Shown: positions 7,943 to 15,461 of the stretch, in pieces
Position numbering within the stretch: the stretch's first letter is position 1
How the letters are laid out: every line of letters begins with the position of its first letter
Source: Sphingobium sp.
GTDB lineage: Bacteria; Pseudomonadota; Alphaproteobacteria; Sphingomonadales; Sphingomonadaceae
Assembly: GCA_030148625.1 (NCBI GenBank)
Contig: JASBTC010000318.1
Coordinates: forward strand, 1 to 18,276
DNA: 18,276 bases
Direction of reading: 5' to 3'
The notes under the pieces: generated by a model
Database searches by the model: none
The model's input: the letters and a program-made list of their open reading frames with translations, nothing else
Told to the model about the DNA's origin: nothing
Translations under genes and position numbers: made by a program

Positions 7943-8608
7943 TCACGCCTCCGGATCCTCGAGGCTGTAGCCCAGGCCACGAATCGTGGTGATCACATCG
8001 GGGCCCAGTTTCTTGCGGATCCGCGTCACGAACACCTCGATCGTATTCGAATCGCGATCGAAATCCTGATCATAGATATGCTCGATCAGTTCGGTGCGGC
8101 TGACGACCTTGCCCTTGTGGTGGAGCAGATAGCTGAGCAGCTTATATTCCTGCGCGGTCAGCTTCACCGGCGATCCGGCGAGCGTGACCTTGCCCGACCG
8201 CGTATCCAGCCGGACATCGCCCGCCACCAGTTCCGACGAGGCATTGCCCGACGCGCGGCGGATCAGCGCGCGCAGCCGGGCGATCAGTTCTTCCGACTGG
8301 AACGGCTTGGCGAGATAATCGTCGGCGCCGGCGTCGAGCCCGGCAACCTTGTCGGACCAGCTGTCGCGCGCGGTCAGCACCAGCACCGGCATCACCTTGC
8401 CCTCGCGGCGCCAGCGATCGAGCACGGTCAGGCCGTCGATCTCGGGCAAGCCGAGATCGAGCACCACTGCGTCATAGCTCTCAGTCGAGCCCAGGAAATG
8501 GCCGTCCTCGCCATCGGTCGCGAGATCCACCGCATAGCCGGCGCCCTCGAGCGTGCTGCGGAGCTGCTGGCCGAGGCTCGGCTCGTCCTCAACGATCAAA
8601 ACGCGCAT
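7943..8608 (-). CDS. OmpR/PhoP-family response regulator
   Basis: This 221-residue protein has an N-terminal receiver domain with acidic pocket E7-D8, phospho-acceptor D51, switch T79 and K101. After a linker at about 118-128 comes an OmpR-type winged-helix DNA-binding domain containing LTAQEYKLLSYLLHH and TIEVFVTRIRKKLG. It should bind tandem direct repeats as a dimer when phosphorylated by the kinase encoded downstream. The start is supported by a purine-rich AAGGGGAAAAG just upstream. The gene lies 88 bases downstream of the PepSY gene on the same strand, so the three genes may be one transcript. A candidate operator is the 11-bp-spaced repeat at 9050-9067. Confidence 0.94.
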   Translation of the reverse strand: MRVLIVEDEPSLGQQLRSTLEGAGYAVDLATDGEDGHFLGSTESYDAVVLDLGLPEIDGLTVLDRWRREGKVMPVLVLTARDSWSDKVAGLDAGADDYLAKPFQSEELIARLRALIRRASGNASSELVAGDVRLDTRSGKVTLAGSPVKLTAQEYKLLSYLLHHKGKVVSRTELIEHIYDQDFDRDSNTIEVFVTRIRKKLGPDVITTIRGLGYSLEDPEA

Positions 8609-8696
8609 CTTTTCCCCTTTTTGAAACGGGTGTTCACCGCAACCCTACACCGGGGACGCGGACCTTGTCGAAGGCCTAGAGCCTGATCCTGGCAGC

Positions 8697-9023
8697 CTAA
8701 CGCCCCGAGCGGCCGACTTCGCGACCGTTACGTGCATCGACCTCGACCCAGAAGACCTTATAGTCGCGCTGGAATTTGAGGCGATAGATCGCCCGCTCCT
8801 CGTCGAATTCCGGGCTTGCGCGCAGATATGCCGCACCGCTCGCCTCATAGCGGGGCACCACCATCGCCTCGATGCGATGCAGCGGCATCACCTGCCCCTT
8901 GCGGCTCGCATCATAGGCCGAATCCTGATCGCCACGACGCGACTGAGCCTGCGCGGCGACGTGCGGAAGCGCCGTCGAAAGCGCGAGTCCAAGCGATAGA
9001 AGAAGACGAGTCATTGCGTTCAT
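8697..9023 (-). CDS. Secreted PepSY-domain protein
   Basis: This 108-residue protein has a Sec signal peptide (basic MTR, hydrophobic LLLSLGLALSTAL, likely cleavage after AQA at about residue 26) and one PepSY-like domain at about 43-107, visible as HRIEAMV, a GAAYLRASPEF region, YRLKFQ and the closing VFWVEVDARNGREV. PepSY domains are thought to bind or inhibit proteases or to act in envelope sensing, and small periplasmic PepSY proteins often neighbour PhoPQ-like systems. Here it precedes the regulator and kinase genes, so a role in modulating the kinase is a reasonable guess. Starts at 9023 or 9014 (MTRLLL) are possible; neither has a clear Shine-Dalgarno sequence. The longer open frame to 9125 overlaps the divergent uup start and is unlikely. 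Confidence 0.82.
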   Translation of the reverse strand: MNAMTRLLLSLGLALSTALPHVAAQAQSRRGDQDSAYDASRKGQVMPLHRIEAMVVPRYEASGAAYLRASPEFDEERAIYRLKFQRDYKVFWVEVDARNGREVGRSGR

Positions 9024-9049
9024 GGGCTTGTGGCATAGGGAGAAAGCGT

Positions 9050-9067
9050 TGAATAGGCCATGAATAG
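9050..9067 (-). promoter_or_regulatory. 11-bp-spaced direct repeat, candidate response-regulator site
   Basis: On the plus strand TGAATAG occurs at 9050-9056 and again at 9061-9067; on the minus strand this reads CTATTCA-TGGC-CTATTCA. Start-to-start spacing is 11 bp, the same-face arrangement used by OmpR/PhoP-type regulators. It lies 27-44 bases upstream of the PepSY start, which is promoter distance. The match to the neighbouring regulator is an inference from spacing and position. Confidence 0.45.
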
Positions 9068-9068
9068 C

Positions 9069-9083
9069 CGGTTCATCGAACCG
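9069..9083. promoter_or_regulatory. Palindrome in the PepSY/uup divergent region
   Basis: CGGTTC-ATC-GAACCG is a perfect 6-bp inverted repeat with a 3-base centre. It lies 40 bases before the uup start and directly beside the direct repeat at 9050-9067. The shape fits a dimeric repressor operator better than a terminator, because it is between two divergent starts. The regulator is unknown. Confidence 0.35.
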
Positions 9084-9123
9084 CGATTTCACACCCTCGA
9101 TTCCAAGGTTTCCAGAGCATTCC

Positions 9124-10908
9124 ATGTCAGCCCCTGTCCTTGCCTATGAAGATCTTGGCCTGATCCAGGGTTCGGGATGGCTGTTCCGCCATCTCGACCT
9201 GTTCGTCGGCCCGCGCGACCGCCTGGCCCTGATCGGGCGCAATGGCGCGGGCAAGACGACTCTGCTCAAGCTGATCGCCGGCGCGATCGATTCGGACGAG
9301 GGACGCCGGACGATCGTGCCGGGCACCAAGGTCGTGCTGCTCGAACAGGAACCGGCCATGGCCGGACACAAGACGCTGATGGATTATGCGGTGTCGGGCC
9401 ACATGCCACCGGAAGCGCATGACGTCGCCGCGATCGCCGACCAGCTCGGCATTGATCTCGGCCGCCCTGCCGATACCGCGTCGGGCGGCGAGCGCCGCCG
9501 CGCCGCGATCGCGCGCGCGCTGGCCTTCGACCCCGACATATTGCTGCTCGACGAGCCGACCAACCATCTCGACATCGCCGCGATCGACTGGCTGGAGGAT
9601 TGGCTGGGGCGCTATCGCGGCGCCTTTATCGCGATCTCGCACGATCGGACCTTCCTGACCCGGCTGACCCGGCAGAGCCTGTGGCTCGATCGCGGCACGC
9701 TGCGCCGGCACGAGATCGGTTTCGGCGGCTTCGATGCCTGGACCGAGAAAGTCTATGAAGAGGAAGCGCGCAACGCCCAGCGGCTCGACGCCAAGCTGAA
9801 GCTCGAGGAACATTGGCTCCAGCGCGGCGTCACCGGCCGGCGGCGGCGCAACCAGGGGCGGCTCGCCAAGCTGAAAGAGATGCGGGCCACGCGCGCCGCG
9901 ATGCTCGGCCCGGCCGGCACCGCCGCCTTGTCGATCGGCACCGACGACGTCCGCACCAAGACGGTGATCGACGCGGTCGGCGTCACCAAGCGCTTCGGCG
10001 AGCGCGCGGTGATCAAGGACTTCTCCTTCCGCATCCAGCGCGGCGACCGGATCGGCATCGTCGGCAGCAACGGCGCGGGCAAGACCACTTTGCTCAAATT
10101 GCTCACCGGCGAGATCGAACCCGACGAAGGCAGCGTCAAGCTCGCCAAGACACTCGACGGCGTGATCATCGACCAGCAGCGCAGCCTGATGGCGCCGGAA
10201 AAAACGGTGCGCGACGTGCTGGCGGACGGCGGCGACTGGATCGAGGTGCTCGGCGCCAAGAAGCACATCATCGGTTATCTCAAGGAATTCCTGTTCGAGC
10301 CTGGCCTGGCCGACGCCAAGGTCGGATCGCTGTCCGGCGGCGAACGCTCGCGCCTGTTGCTCGCGCGCGAGTTCGCCCGGCGCAGCAACCTGCTGGTGCT
10401 CGACGAGCCGACCAACGATCTCGACCTGGAAACGCTCGACCTGCTGCAGGAAGTGATCGCCGATTATGAAGGCACGGTGCTGATCGTCAGCCATGATCGC
10501 GACTTCCTCGACCGAACGGTGACGGTGACGCTCGGTCTCGACGGATCGGGCCATGTCGATATCGTCGCTGGCGGTTACGAGGATTGGGAACGGCAGCGCA
10601 AGGCGCGGCAACAGCCTGCGCGCGGCGCGGCAAAAGCATCGCCCCCGCCCCCACCGCCGCCGGCCAAGGCGAAGACCAAGCTGAGCTACAAGGACCAGCG
10701 CGACCTGGACTTGCTGCCCGGCCGGATCGAGGAGATCGAAGCCGCGATCGCGCGCGATGAGGCGGCGCTGGCGGATGCCGATCTCTACACCCGCGACCCC
10801 AAGCGCTTCGCCGCATTGACCAAGGCGATCGACGATGCGCGCGCGGAACGCGATGCGGCCGAGATGCGCTGGCTGGAACTGGCCGAGATGGCGGAAGCAC
10901 TGGATTGA
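9124..10908 (+). CDS. uup: ABC-F family ATPase Uup
   Basis: This 594-residue soluble protein has two ABC domains and no membrane segments. Walker A motifs are GRNGAGKT (38-45) and GSNGAGKT (314-321), signatures are SGGER (120-124 and 404-408), and Walker B segments are LLLDEPTNHLD (140-150) and LLVLDEPTNDLD (423-434). The interdomain linker (about 200-275) is rich in K, R and E, as in ribosome-binding ABC-F proteins. A poly-proline stretch (507-513) leads to a C-terminal coiled-coil domain (about 520-594), the hallmark of Uup; that domain binds DNA in E. coli Uup, which affects transposon precise excision and ribosome function. The ribosome site upstream of 9124 is weak. Downstream, a REPIN-like element begins 8 bases after the stop. 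Confidence 0.93.
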   Translation: MSAPVLAYEDLGLIQGSGWLFRHLDLFVGPRDRLALIGRNGAGKTTLLKLIAGAIDSDEGRRTIVPGTKVVLLEQEPAMAGHKTLMDYAVSGHMPPEAHDVAAIADQLGIDLGRPADTASGGERRRAAIARALAFDPDILLLDEPTNHLDIAAIDWLEDWLGRYRGAFIAISHDRTFLTRLTRQSLWLDRGTLRRHEIGFGGFDAWTEKVYEEEARNAQRLDAKLKLEEHWLQRGVTGRRRRNQGRLAKLKEMRATRAAMLGPAGTAALSIGTDDVRTKTVIDAVGVTKRFGERAVIKDFSFRIQRGDRIGIVGSNGAGKTTLLKLLTGEIEPDEGSVKLAKTLDGVIIDQQRSLMAPEKTVRDVLADGGDWIEVLGAKKHIIGYLKEFLFEPGLADAKVGSLSGGERSRLLLAREFARRSNLLVLDEPTNDLDLETLDLLQEVIADYEGTVLIVSHDRDFLDRTVTVTLGLDGSGHVDIVAGGYEDWERQRKARQQPARGAAKASPPPPPPPAKAKTKLSYKDQRDLDLLPGRIEEIEAAIARDEAALADADLYTRDPKRFAALTKAIDDARAERDAAEMRWLELAEMAEALD

Positions 10909-10916
10909 TCCACTGT

Positions 10917-11002
10917 GTCATCCCCGCGAAGGCGGGGATCCAGCTTCTTCTTTGTTCTGATATTTCCCGGAAAAGCTGGAGTCCCGCTTTCGCGGGAATG
11001 AC
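10917..11002 (+). repeat. REPIN-like inverted-repeat element, copy 2 (complete)
   Basis: The element runs from GTCATCCCCGCG to CGCGGGAATGAC. The arms (about 10917-10945 and 10974-11002) are near-complementary, each carrying a CCCGC-GAAN-GCGGG-type mini-hairpin. The arms differ slightly from each other (CCCCGCGAAGGCGGGG against CCCGCTTTCGCGGG). The spacer resembles that of copy 1 in inverse orientation. Its position 8 bases after the uup stop means it probably also ends or stabilises the uup transcript. Confidence 0.85.
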
Positions 11003-11125
11003 AAGAAAGGTTGGAGTATCCAAAACTTGCGCACACGCCTCACCACTCGAAATGACGATTCAAGTTGATGCATTCGAGTTCCACGGATTAGGACAGGTTT
11101 AGCGTCCTTTTTACGGAACCCGACC
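11003..11125 (+). promoter_or_regulatory. Leader region of the AceE-like gene
   Basis: These 123 bases should hold the promoter of the downstream gene, since a strong repeat hairpin separates it from uup. One possible pair is TTGATG (11065-11070) and TTAGGA (11088-11093) with 17 bases between, which is only a weak match. A small AGGAC...GTCCT stem followed by five T (11090-11112) lies just before the start codon and looks like a weak terminator or attenuator. Neither is certain. Confidence 0.3.
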
Positions 11126-13486
11126 ATGGCCCCTTCGAAGACCCGTATCGAAAGCTCCGCAGCGCGTGCCGAACGGGCACGGCGGGTCACCTATCTCGAA
11201 TGGATCGACGCGCGGCTGCGCTGGCTATCGGCCTGGACGATCCACAATGCCAATCATCTGCGCGACAGCCGCGACGGGCTGAAGGTCGGCGGGCACCAGG
11301 CGAGCTGCGCATCGATGTCGACGATCATGTCGACGCTCTATTTCCACGCGCTCGGCCCCAACGACAAGGTCGCGGTGAAGCCGCATGCCGGGCCGCTGCT
11401 CCACGCCATCCATTATATGCTGGGCAATCAGAGCCTCGATCAGCTCCAGCGCTTTCGCGGGCTTGGCGGCGCGCAAAGCTATCCCAGCCGCACCAAGGAC
11501 AGGATTCCCGTCGATTTCTCGACCGGATCGGTGGGCCTGGGCGTCGGCATCACCGCCTTTGCCAGCCTGGTGCAGGATTATCTGATCGCGCATGGCCGCC
11601 TCGCCCCCGAAAAGGCGGGCCGCATGATCGCGCTGATGGGCGATGCCGAGCTCGACGAAGGCAATATCTACGAATGCCTGATCGAGGGTTACAAGCACGA
11701 TATCCGCAATTGCTGGTGGATCATCGACTATAATCGCCAGTCGCTCGACGCGACGACGGCGGATCGGATGTTCCGCCGCTTCGACGACATTTTCGAAACC
11801 TGCGGCTGGCGCGTCGTCACGCTGAAGCACGGCAAGCTGCAAAAGGCGGCGTTCGCGCGGCCCGGCGGCAAGGCGATCGAGCAATGGATCGATACCTGCC
11901 CCAATGCCGAATATGCGGCACTCACCTATCAGGGCGGCGGCGCGTGGCGCGAACGGCTGATGCGCGACATCGGCGCCGATGCGAAGGTGGCAGCGCTGAT
12001 CGACAGCTATGACGATGCCGCGCTCGCGCAGCTCATGACCAATCTGGGCGGCCATTGCGCCGAATCGCTGGCCGAGGCGTTCGACCGCGCGCAGGACGAC
12101 CGGCCGACGGTATTCATCGCCTATACGGTCAAGGGCTATGGCCTGCCCTTCGCCGGCCACAAGGACAATCATGCCGGGCTGATGAACCCGAATCAGGTCG
12201 AGGCGCTGCGCCAGGGCCTGGGCATCGCCGAGGGCGACGAATGGGCGCCTTATGCCGGGCTTGGCGACAATGCCGCCGCCGAACTCAAGGCGTTCGTCGA
12301 CGCGTCGCCGCTGGGTGCGGCGAACCGGGCGGAGGCCGCGCCCGCGGTTCCCGTGCCCGCGATCCCGGTGCCCGAGGGCGCCGAGCAATCGACGCAGGCG
12401 GCGTTCGGGCGCATCCTGCTCGACCTGTCCAAATCGGGCCATCCGATCGCCGATCATATCGTCACGACCTCTCCCGACGTCACCGTTTCCACCAATCTCG
12501 GCGCCTGGGTGAACCAGCGTGGACTGTTCCGCCGGCAGGAGCTGAAGGACGTCTTCCAGCTTGCGCGTATCCCTTCGGCACAGAAATGGATCGGTCATGG
12601 CGCCGGCCAGCATGTCGAGCTGGGCATTGCCGAGCAGAATCTGTTCCTGACGCTCGCCGCGCTCGGCCTGGCCGCGCCGCTGTTCGGCACGCGGCTGCTG
12701 CCGATCGGCACGGTCTATGATCCCTTCATCTCGCGCGGCCTCGATGTGCTCAACTATGGCTGCTACCAGGATGCGCGCTTCCTGCTCGTCGCCACGCCGT
12801 CGGGCCTGACGCTCGGGCCGGAGGGCGGCGCGCACCAGTCGATCAACACGCCGCTAATCGGCATCGGCCAGCCGGGCCTCACCTATTTCGAGCCCGCTTA
12901 TGCCGACGAGCTCGCTGCGATGATGGAATGGGCGTTCGACCATATGCAGGCCGATGGCGGCGGCTCGGTCTATCTGCGCCTGACCACGCGCACGCTCGAT
13001 CAGGTGGAGCGCACCGGCACAGGCTGGCGCGACGACGCATTGAAGGGCGGATACTGGCTGAAGGAGCCCGGCGAAGGCGCGGCACACGCGATCGTCGCGA
13101 CGGGCGCGATCATGCCGGAGGCGCTTGCCGCCTGGGAACAGCTCAGCGAGGATCTGCCGGGCATCGGCCTGCTCAACGTCACCTCGCCGGACCTGCTGCA
13201 GCGCGGCTGGTCCGCGCAGCGTGCCAATCGCTGGACGAAGGGCAAGGCCGGTACATCGCACGCCGATGCGCTGCTCGGCCGTCTGGCGCGCGACGCATCG
13301 CTGGTGACGGTGATCGACGGCAGCCCGACCTCGCTCGCCTGGCTCGGCGGCGTACGCGGCCACCGGGTCAGCCCGCTCGGCCTCGACCGCTTCGGCCAGA
13401 CCGGCGACCTGCCCGATCTGTACCGCACCTATCGCCTCGACGCCGATGCGATCGTCGACGCTATGGCGGAACTGATCCTGGACTAA
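11126..13486 (+). CDS. AceE/transketolase-like thiamine diphosphate enzyme (2-oxoacid dehydrogenase E1-like)
   Basis: This 786-residue protein has the three-domain transketolase layout. In the N-terminal half, GGHQAS (H57), KPHAGP (H87), QLQRFRGLGGAQSYPSR (about 107-122) and TGSVGLG (133-139) line up with homodimeric pyruvate dehydrogenase E1 (AceE) rather than with classical transketolase. The ThDP/Mg motif is GDAELDEGN...DYNRQSLD (G172-D173 to N203). The pyrimidine-domain catalytic Glu is in GIAEQN (E503), followed by LGPEGGAHQS. It is about 100 residues shorter than AceE and has only a short basic N-terminus, so the AceE E2-docking region appears reduced. No E2 or E3 gene is nearby. Its substrate is therefore uncertain; pyruvate or another 2-oxoacid is possible, and so is a transketolase-type transfer. 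The 11126 start follows a weak GGAAC ribosome site. Confidence 0.85.
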   Translation: MAPSKTRIESSAARAERARRVTYLEWIDARLRWLSAWTIHNANHLRDSRDGLKVGGHQASCASMSTIMSTLYFHALGPNDKVAVKPHAGPLLHAIHYMLGNQSLDQLQRFRGLGGAQSYPSRTKDRIPVDFSTGSVGLGVGITAFASLVQDYLIAHGRLAPEKAGRMIALMGDAELDEGNIYECLIEGYKHDIRNCWWIIDYNRQSLDATTADRMFRRFDDIFETCGWRVVTLKHGKLQKAAFARPGGKAIEQWIDTCPNAEYAALTYQGGGAWRERLMRDIGADAKVAALIDSYDDAALAQLMTNLGGHCAESLAEAFDRAQDDRPTVFIAYTVKGYGLPFAGHKDNHAGLMNPNQVEALRQGLGIAEGDEWAPYAGLGDNAAAELKAFVDASPLGAANRAEAAPAVPVPAIPVPEGAEQSTQAAFGRILLDLSKSGHPIADHIVTTSPDVTVSTNLGAWVNQRGLFRRQELKDVFQLARIPSAQKWIGHGAGQHVELGIAEQNLFLTLAALGLAAPLFGTRLLPIGTVYDPFISRGLDVLNYGCYQDARFLLVATPSGLTLGPEGGAHQSINTPLIGIGQPGLTYFEPAYADELAAMMEWAFDHMQADGGGSVYLRLTTRTLDQVERTGTGWRDDALKGGYWLKEPGEGAAHAIVATGAIMPEALAAWEQLSEDLPGIGLLNVTSPDLLQRGWSAQRANRWTKGKAGTSHADALLGRLARDASLVTVIDGSPTSLAWLGGVRGHRVSPLGLDRFGQTGDLPDLYRTYRLDADAIVDAMAELILD

Positions 13487-13509
13487 CCCGCTTTTATCGG
13501 GACCAATTT

Positions 13510-13538
13510 CCCGCCCGGGGCGTTTAGCTTCGGGCGGG
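13510..13538 (+). terminator. GC hairpin after the AceE-like gene
   Basis: CCCGCCCG (13510-13517) pairs perfectly with CGGGCGGG (13531-13538) around a 13-base loop. It begins 24 bases after the stop and ends 34 bases before the next start. No T-run follows, so it is at best a weak terminator or an intercistronic processing structure. Confidence 0.45.
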
Positions 13539-13572
13539 GCCGTCCGGTCGCGCTTGCCCGTCCGGAGCCGCG

Positions 13573-15348
13573 ATGACCCAACCCCAGATGCTCGCATTCG
13601 CAATCCTCGCGGGCATGATGCTGCTCTTCATCTGGGGACGCCTTCGCTATGATCTCGTCGCGATCCTTGCGCTGCTCGCCTCGATCGCGGCGGGCACGGT
13701 CCCCGCGAAGCAGGCCTTTTCGGGCTTTAGCGACGATATCGTCATCATCGTCGCGAGCGCGCTTGTCGTCAGCGCCGCGGTCGCCCGGTCGGGGATCATC
13801 GAACGGACGCTTATCCGGCTGACCGCCGGCATCACCCGCGTGCGCTGGCAGCTGACCATCCTGGTCTCGTCGGTCACCTTTCTCTCCGCATTGGTCAAGA
13901 ATATCGGTGCGCTCGCGATCCTGATGCCCTCTGCCTTTCGCCTGGCGAAACGGTCCGAGGTGTCGCCGTCGGTCTTCCTGATGCCGATGGCGTTCGGATC
14001 GCTGCTCGGCGGCCTGATCACGCTGGTCGGCACATCGCCCAACATCATCGTGTCGCGTGTCCGTGAAGAGATGACCGGCGAGCCGTTCGCGATGTTCGAC
14101 TATACGCCGGTGGGTCTCGGCCTCGCGCTGGTCGGCATCATATTCCTGCGCTTCGGCTATCGCATGCTGCCGCGCGACCGGCGCGCGGCGCCGACCATGG
14201 GCGAAGCGCTCGATATCCAGGATTATACGACCGAGGCGACCATTGTCGAAGGTTCGCCCCTCGCGGGCCGGACCGTGGCTGCATTCAGACATGATCTCGG
14301 CGATGTGGAGCTGACCGGCCTGTTACGCGGCGACGGCAAGCGCGAGGCGCCGTCGGGCCGGATCGTGCTGAAGGACGGCGACACGCTGGTGATGAAGGGC
14401 GAGCCCGACGCGCTGGAACGCGCGATCGCAGCGAATGGCCTGGCCCTGGCCGGACAGGATCGCGCCCTCGTGACCGAAACCGCCGCGGCGGATGTCGGTG
14501 TGATCGAGGCGGTGGTGACCGCCGATTCGGTGCTGATCGGTCGCGCGGCGGAGAAGGTCGCGCTCCATGACCACTATGGCGTCAATCTGCTCGCCATCTC
14601 GCGTTCGGGCGACCGGCTGGTGCGCGGGCTCGGCAATACGATGCTGCGCGCCGGCGACGTCATCGTGTTGCAGGGTGCGCTCGACACGCTGCCCGAACAG
14701 CTCCGCACGCTCGGCTGCCTGCCGCTCGCCGAGCGGCCGCTGCGCCTGGGGAGTGCGCGGCAACGCTTCCTGCCGATCGCGATCCTCGCGGCGGCAATGG
14801 CGCTGACGGCGACGGGCCTCGTCCCGGTCGCGGTCGCATTCTTCGGTGCCGCGGCGCTCGTCATGCTGACCGGCGCACTGCCCGTGCGCGAAGCCTATGC
14901 CCATATCGAATGGCCGATCCTCATCATGCTGGGCGCGCTGATCCCGGTCAGCGAAGCCTTGCAGACGACGGGCGGGACCGAGTTGATCGCCAACTGGCTC
15001 TCCGCGACCGCCGTCACGCTGCCGCCATGGGGAGCGGTCGCGCTGATCCTGGTCGCGGCGATGGCGGTGACGCCCTTTCTCAACAACGCCGCGACCGTGC
15101 TGGTGATGGCCCCGATCGCAGCCACCTTCGCACAGGATCTGCAGATGCGTCCCGATGCATTCCTGATGGCGGTCGCGGTGGGCGCGGGCTGCGATTTCCT
15201 CACGCCGATCGGACACCAGTGCAACACGCTGGTGATGGGGCCGGGCGGCTACCGGTTCGGCGATTATGCGCGGCTGGGCGCGCCGCTCAGCCTGCTCGTC
15301 CTGATCGTCGGCGTGCCGCTGATCCTGGCCTTCTGGCCGGTACGCTGA
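13573..15348 (+). CDS. SLC13-family permease with two RCK_C (TrkA-C) domains
   Basis: This 591-residue inner-membrane protein belongs to the SLC13/DASS-like divalent anion:Na+ symporter group. The first membrane half covers about 5-198 and the second about 398-590. Between them are two TrkA-C-type domains (about 221-285 and 306-374), cytoplasmic modules thought to bind ligands and gate transport. Transport-site motifs are GTSPN (153-157), NNAAT (504-508) and TPIGHQCN (544-551), the paired S/T-N-x patterns of the family. Similar proteins are often annotated as sulfate or dicarboxylate transporters, but the substrate cannot be read here. The ATG at 13573 has GGAG (13564-13567) 5 bases upstream. 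A hairpin follows 3 bases after the stop. Confidence 0.9.
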   Translation: MTQPQMLAFAILAGMMLLFIWGRLRYDLVAILALLASIAAGTVPAKQAFSGFSDDIVIIVASALVVSAAVARSGIIERTLIRLTAGITRVRWQLTILVSSVTFLSALVKNIGALAILMPSAFRLAKRSEVSPSVFLMPMAFGSLLGGLITLVGTSPNIIVSRVREEMTGEPFAMFDYTPVGLGLALVGIIFLRFGYRMLPRDRRAAPTMGEALDIQDYTTEATIVEGSPLAGRTVAAFRHDLGDVELTGLLRGDGKREAPSGRIVLKDGDTLVMKGEPDALERAIAANGLALAGQDRALVTETAAADVGVIEAVVTADSVLIGRAAEKVALHDHYGVNLLAISRSGDRLVRGLGNTMLRAGDVIVLQGALDTLPEQLRTLGCLPLAERPLRLGSARQRFLPIAILAAAMALTATGLVPVAVAFFGAAALVMLTGALPVREAYAHIEWPILIMLGALIPVSEALQTTGGTELIANWLSATAVTLPPWGAVALILVAAMAVTPFLNNAATVLVMAPIAATFAQDLQMRPDAFLMAVAVGAGCDFLTPIGHQCNTLVMGPGGYRFGDYARLGAPLSLLVLIVGVPLILAFWPVR

Positions 15349-15351
15349 AAG

Positions 15352-15379
15352 CGCAAGATCCGAAACGGATCAGCTTGCG
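15352..15379 (+). terminator. Hairpin directly after the SLC13 gene
   Basis: GATCCG (15357-15362) and CGGATC (15366-15371) form a 6-bp stem closed by AAA. It is extended by CGCAA (15352-15356) against TTGCG (15375-15379) across a 3-base bulge. It starts 3 bases after the SLC13 stop. There is no T-run, so it may be a Rho-assisted terminator or an attenuator before the lipoprotein gene. Confidence 0.5.
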
Positions 15380-15461
15380 GCAACCCCGGCCGGAAGAAGG
15401 CGATAACGATGTCGCAAGCTTTGATGTCGAACATGGTTCATCCACATGGCGGGAGATGCTC

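Noticed and set aside
9127..10611. A 494-codon minus-strand open frame
   Set aside because: It is fully antisense to uup, whose two ABC domains are complete.
1..11002. A composite transposon bounded by the two inverted repeat elements
   Set aside because: The enclosed genes are ordinary chromosomal genes, no transposase is present, and no target duplication can be recognised. Short dispersed repeats are a simpler explanation.
11065..11112. A defined sigma-70 promoter plus attenuator before the AceE-like gene
   Set aside because: The -35/-10 match is weak and the stem is only 5 bp, so it is listed only as a low-confidence regulatory region.
11225..12835. A 536-codon minus-strand open frame
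   Set aside because: It is fully antisense to the AceE-like gene, with no recognisable domain and a composition typical of shadow frames.
13483..15216. Minus-strand open frames (269 and 297 codons)
   Set aside because: They are antisense to the SLC13 permease and their translations are dominated by Arg, Asp, Gln and His with no domain signal.
15408..15429. A GATGTCG direct repeat before the lipoprotein gene
   Set aside because: Seven-base repeats at 15-base spacing arise easily by chance, and no regulator is suggested by position.
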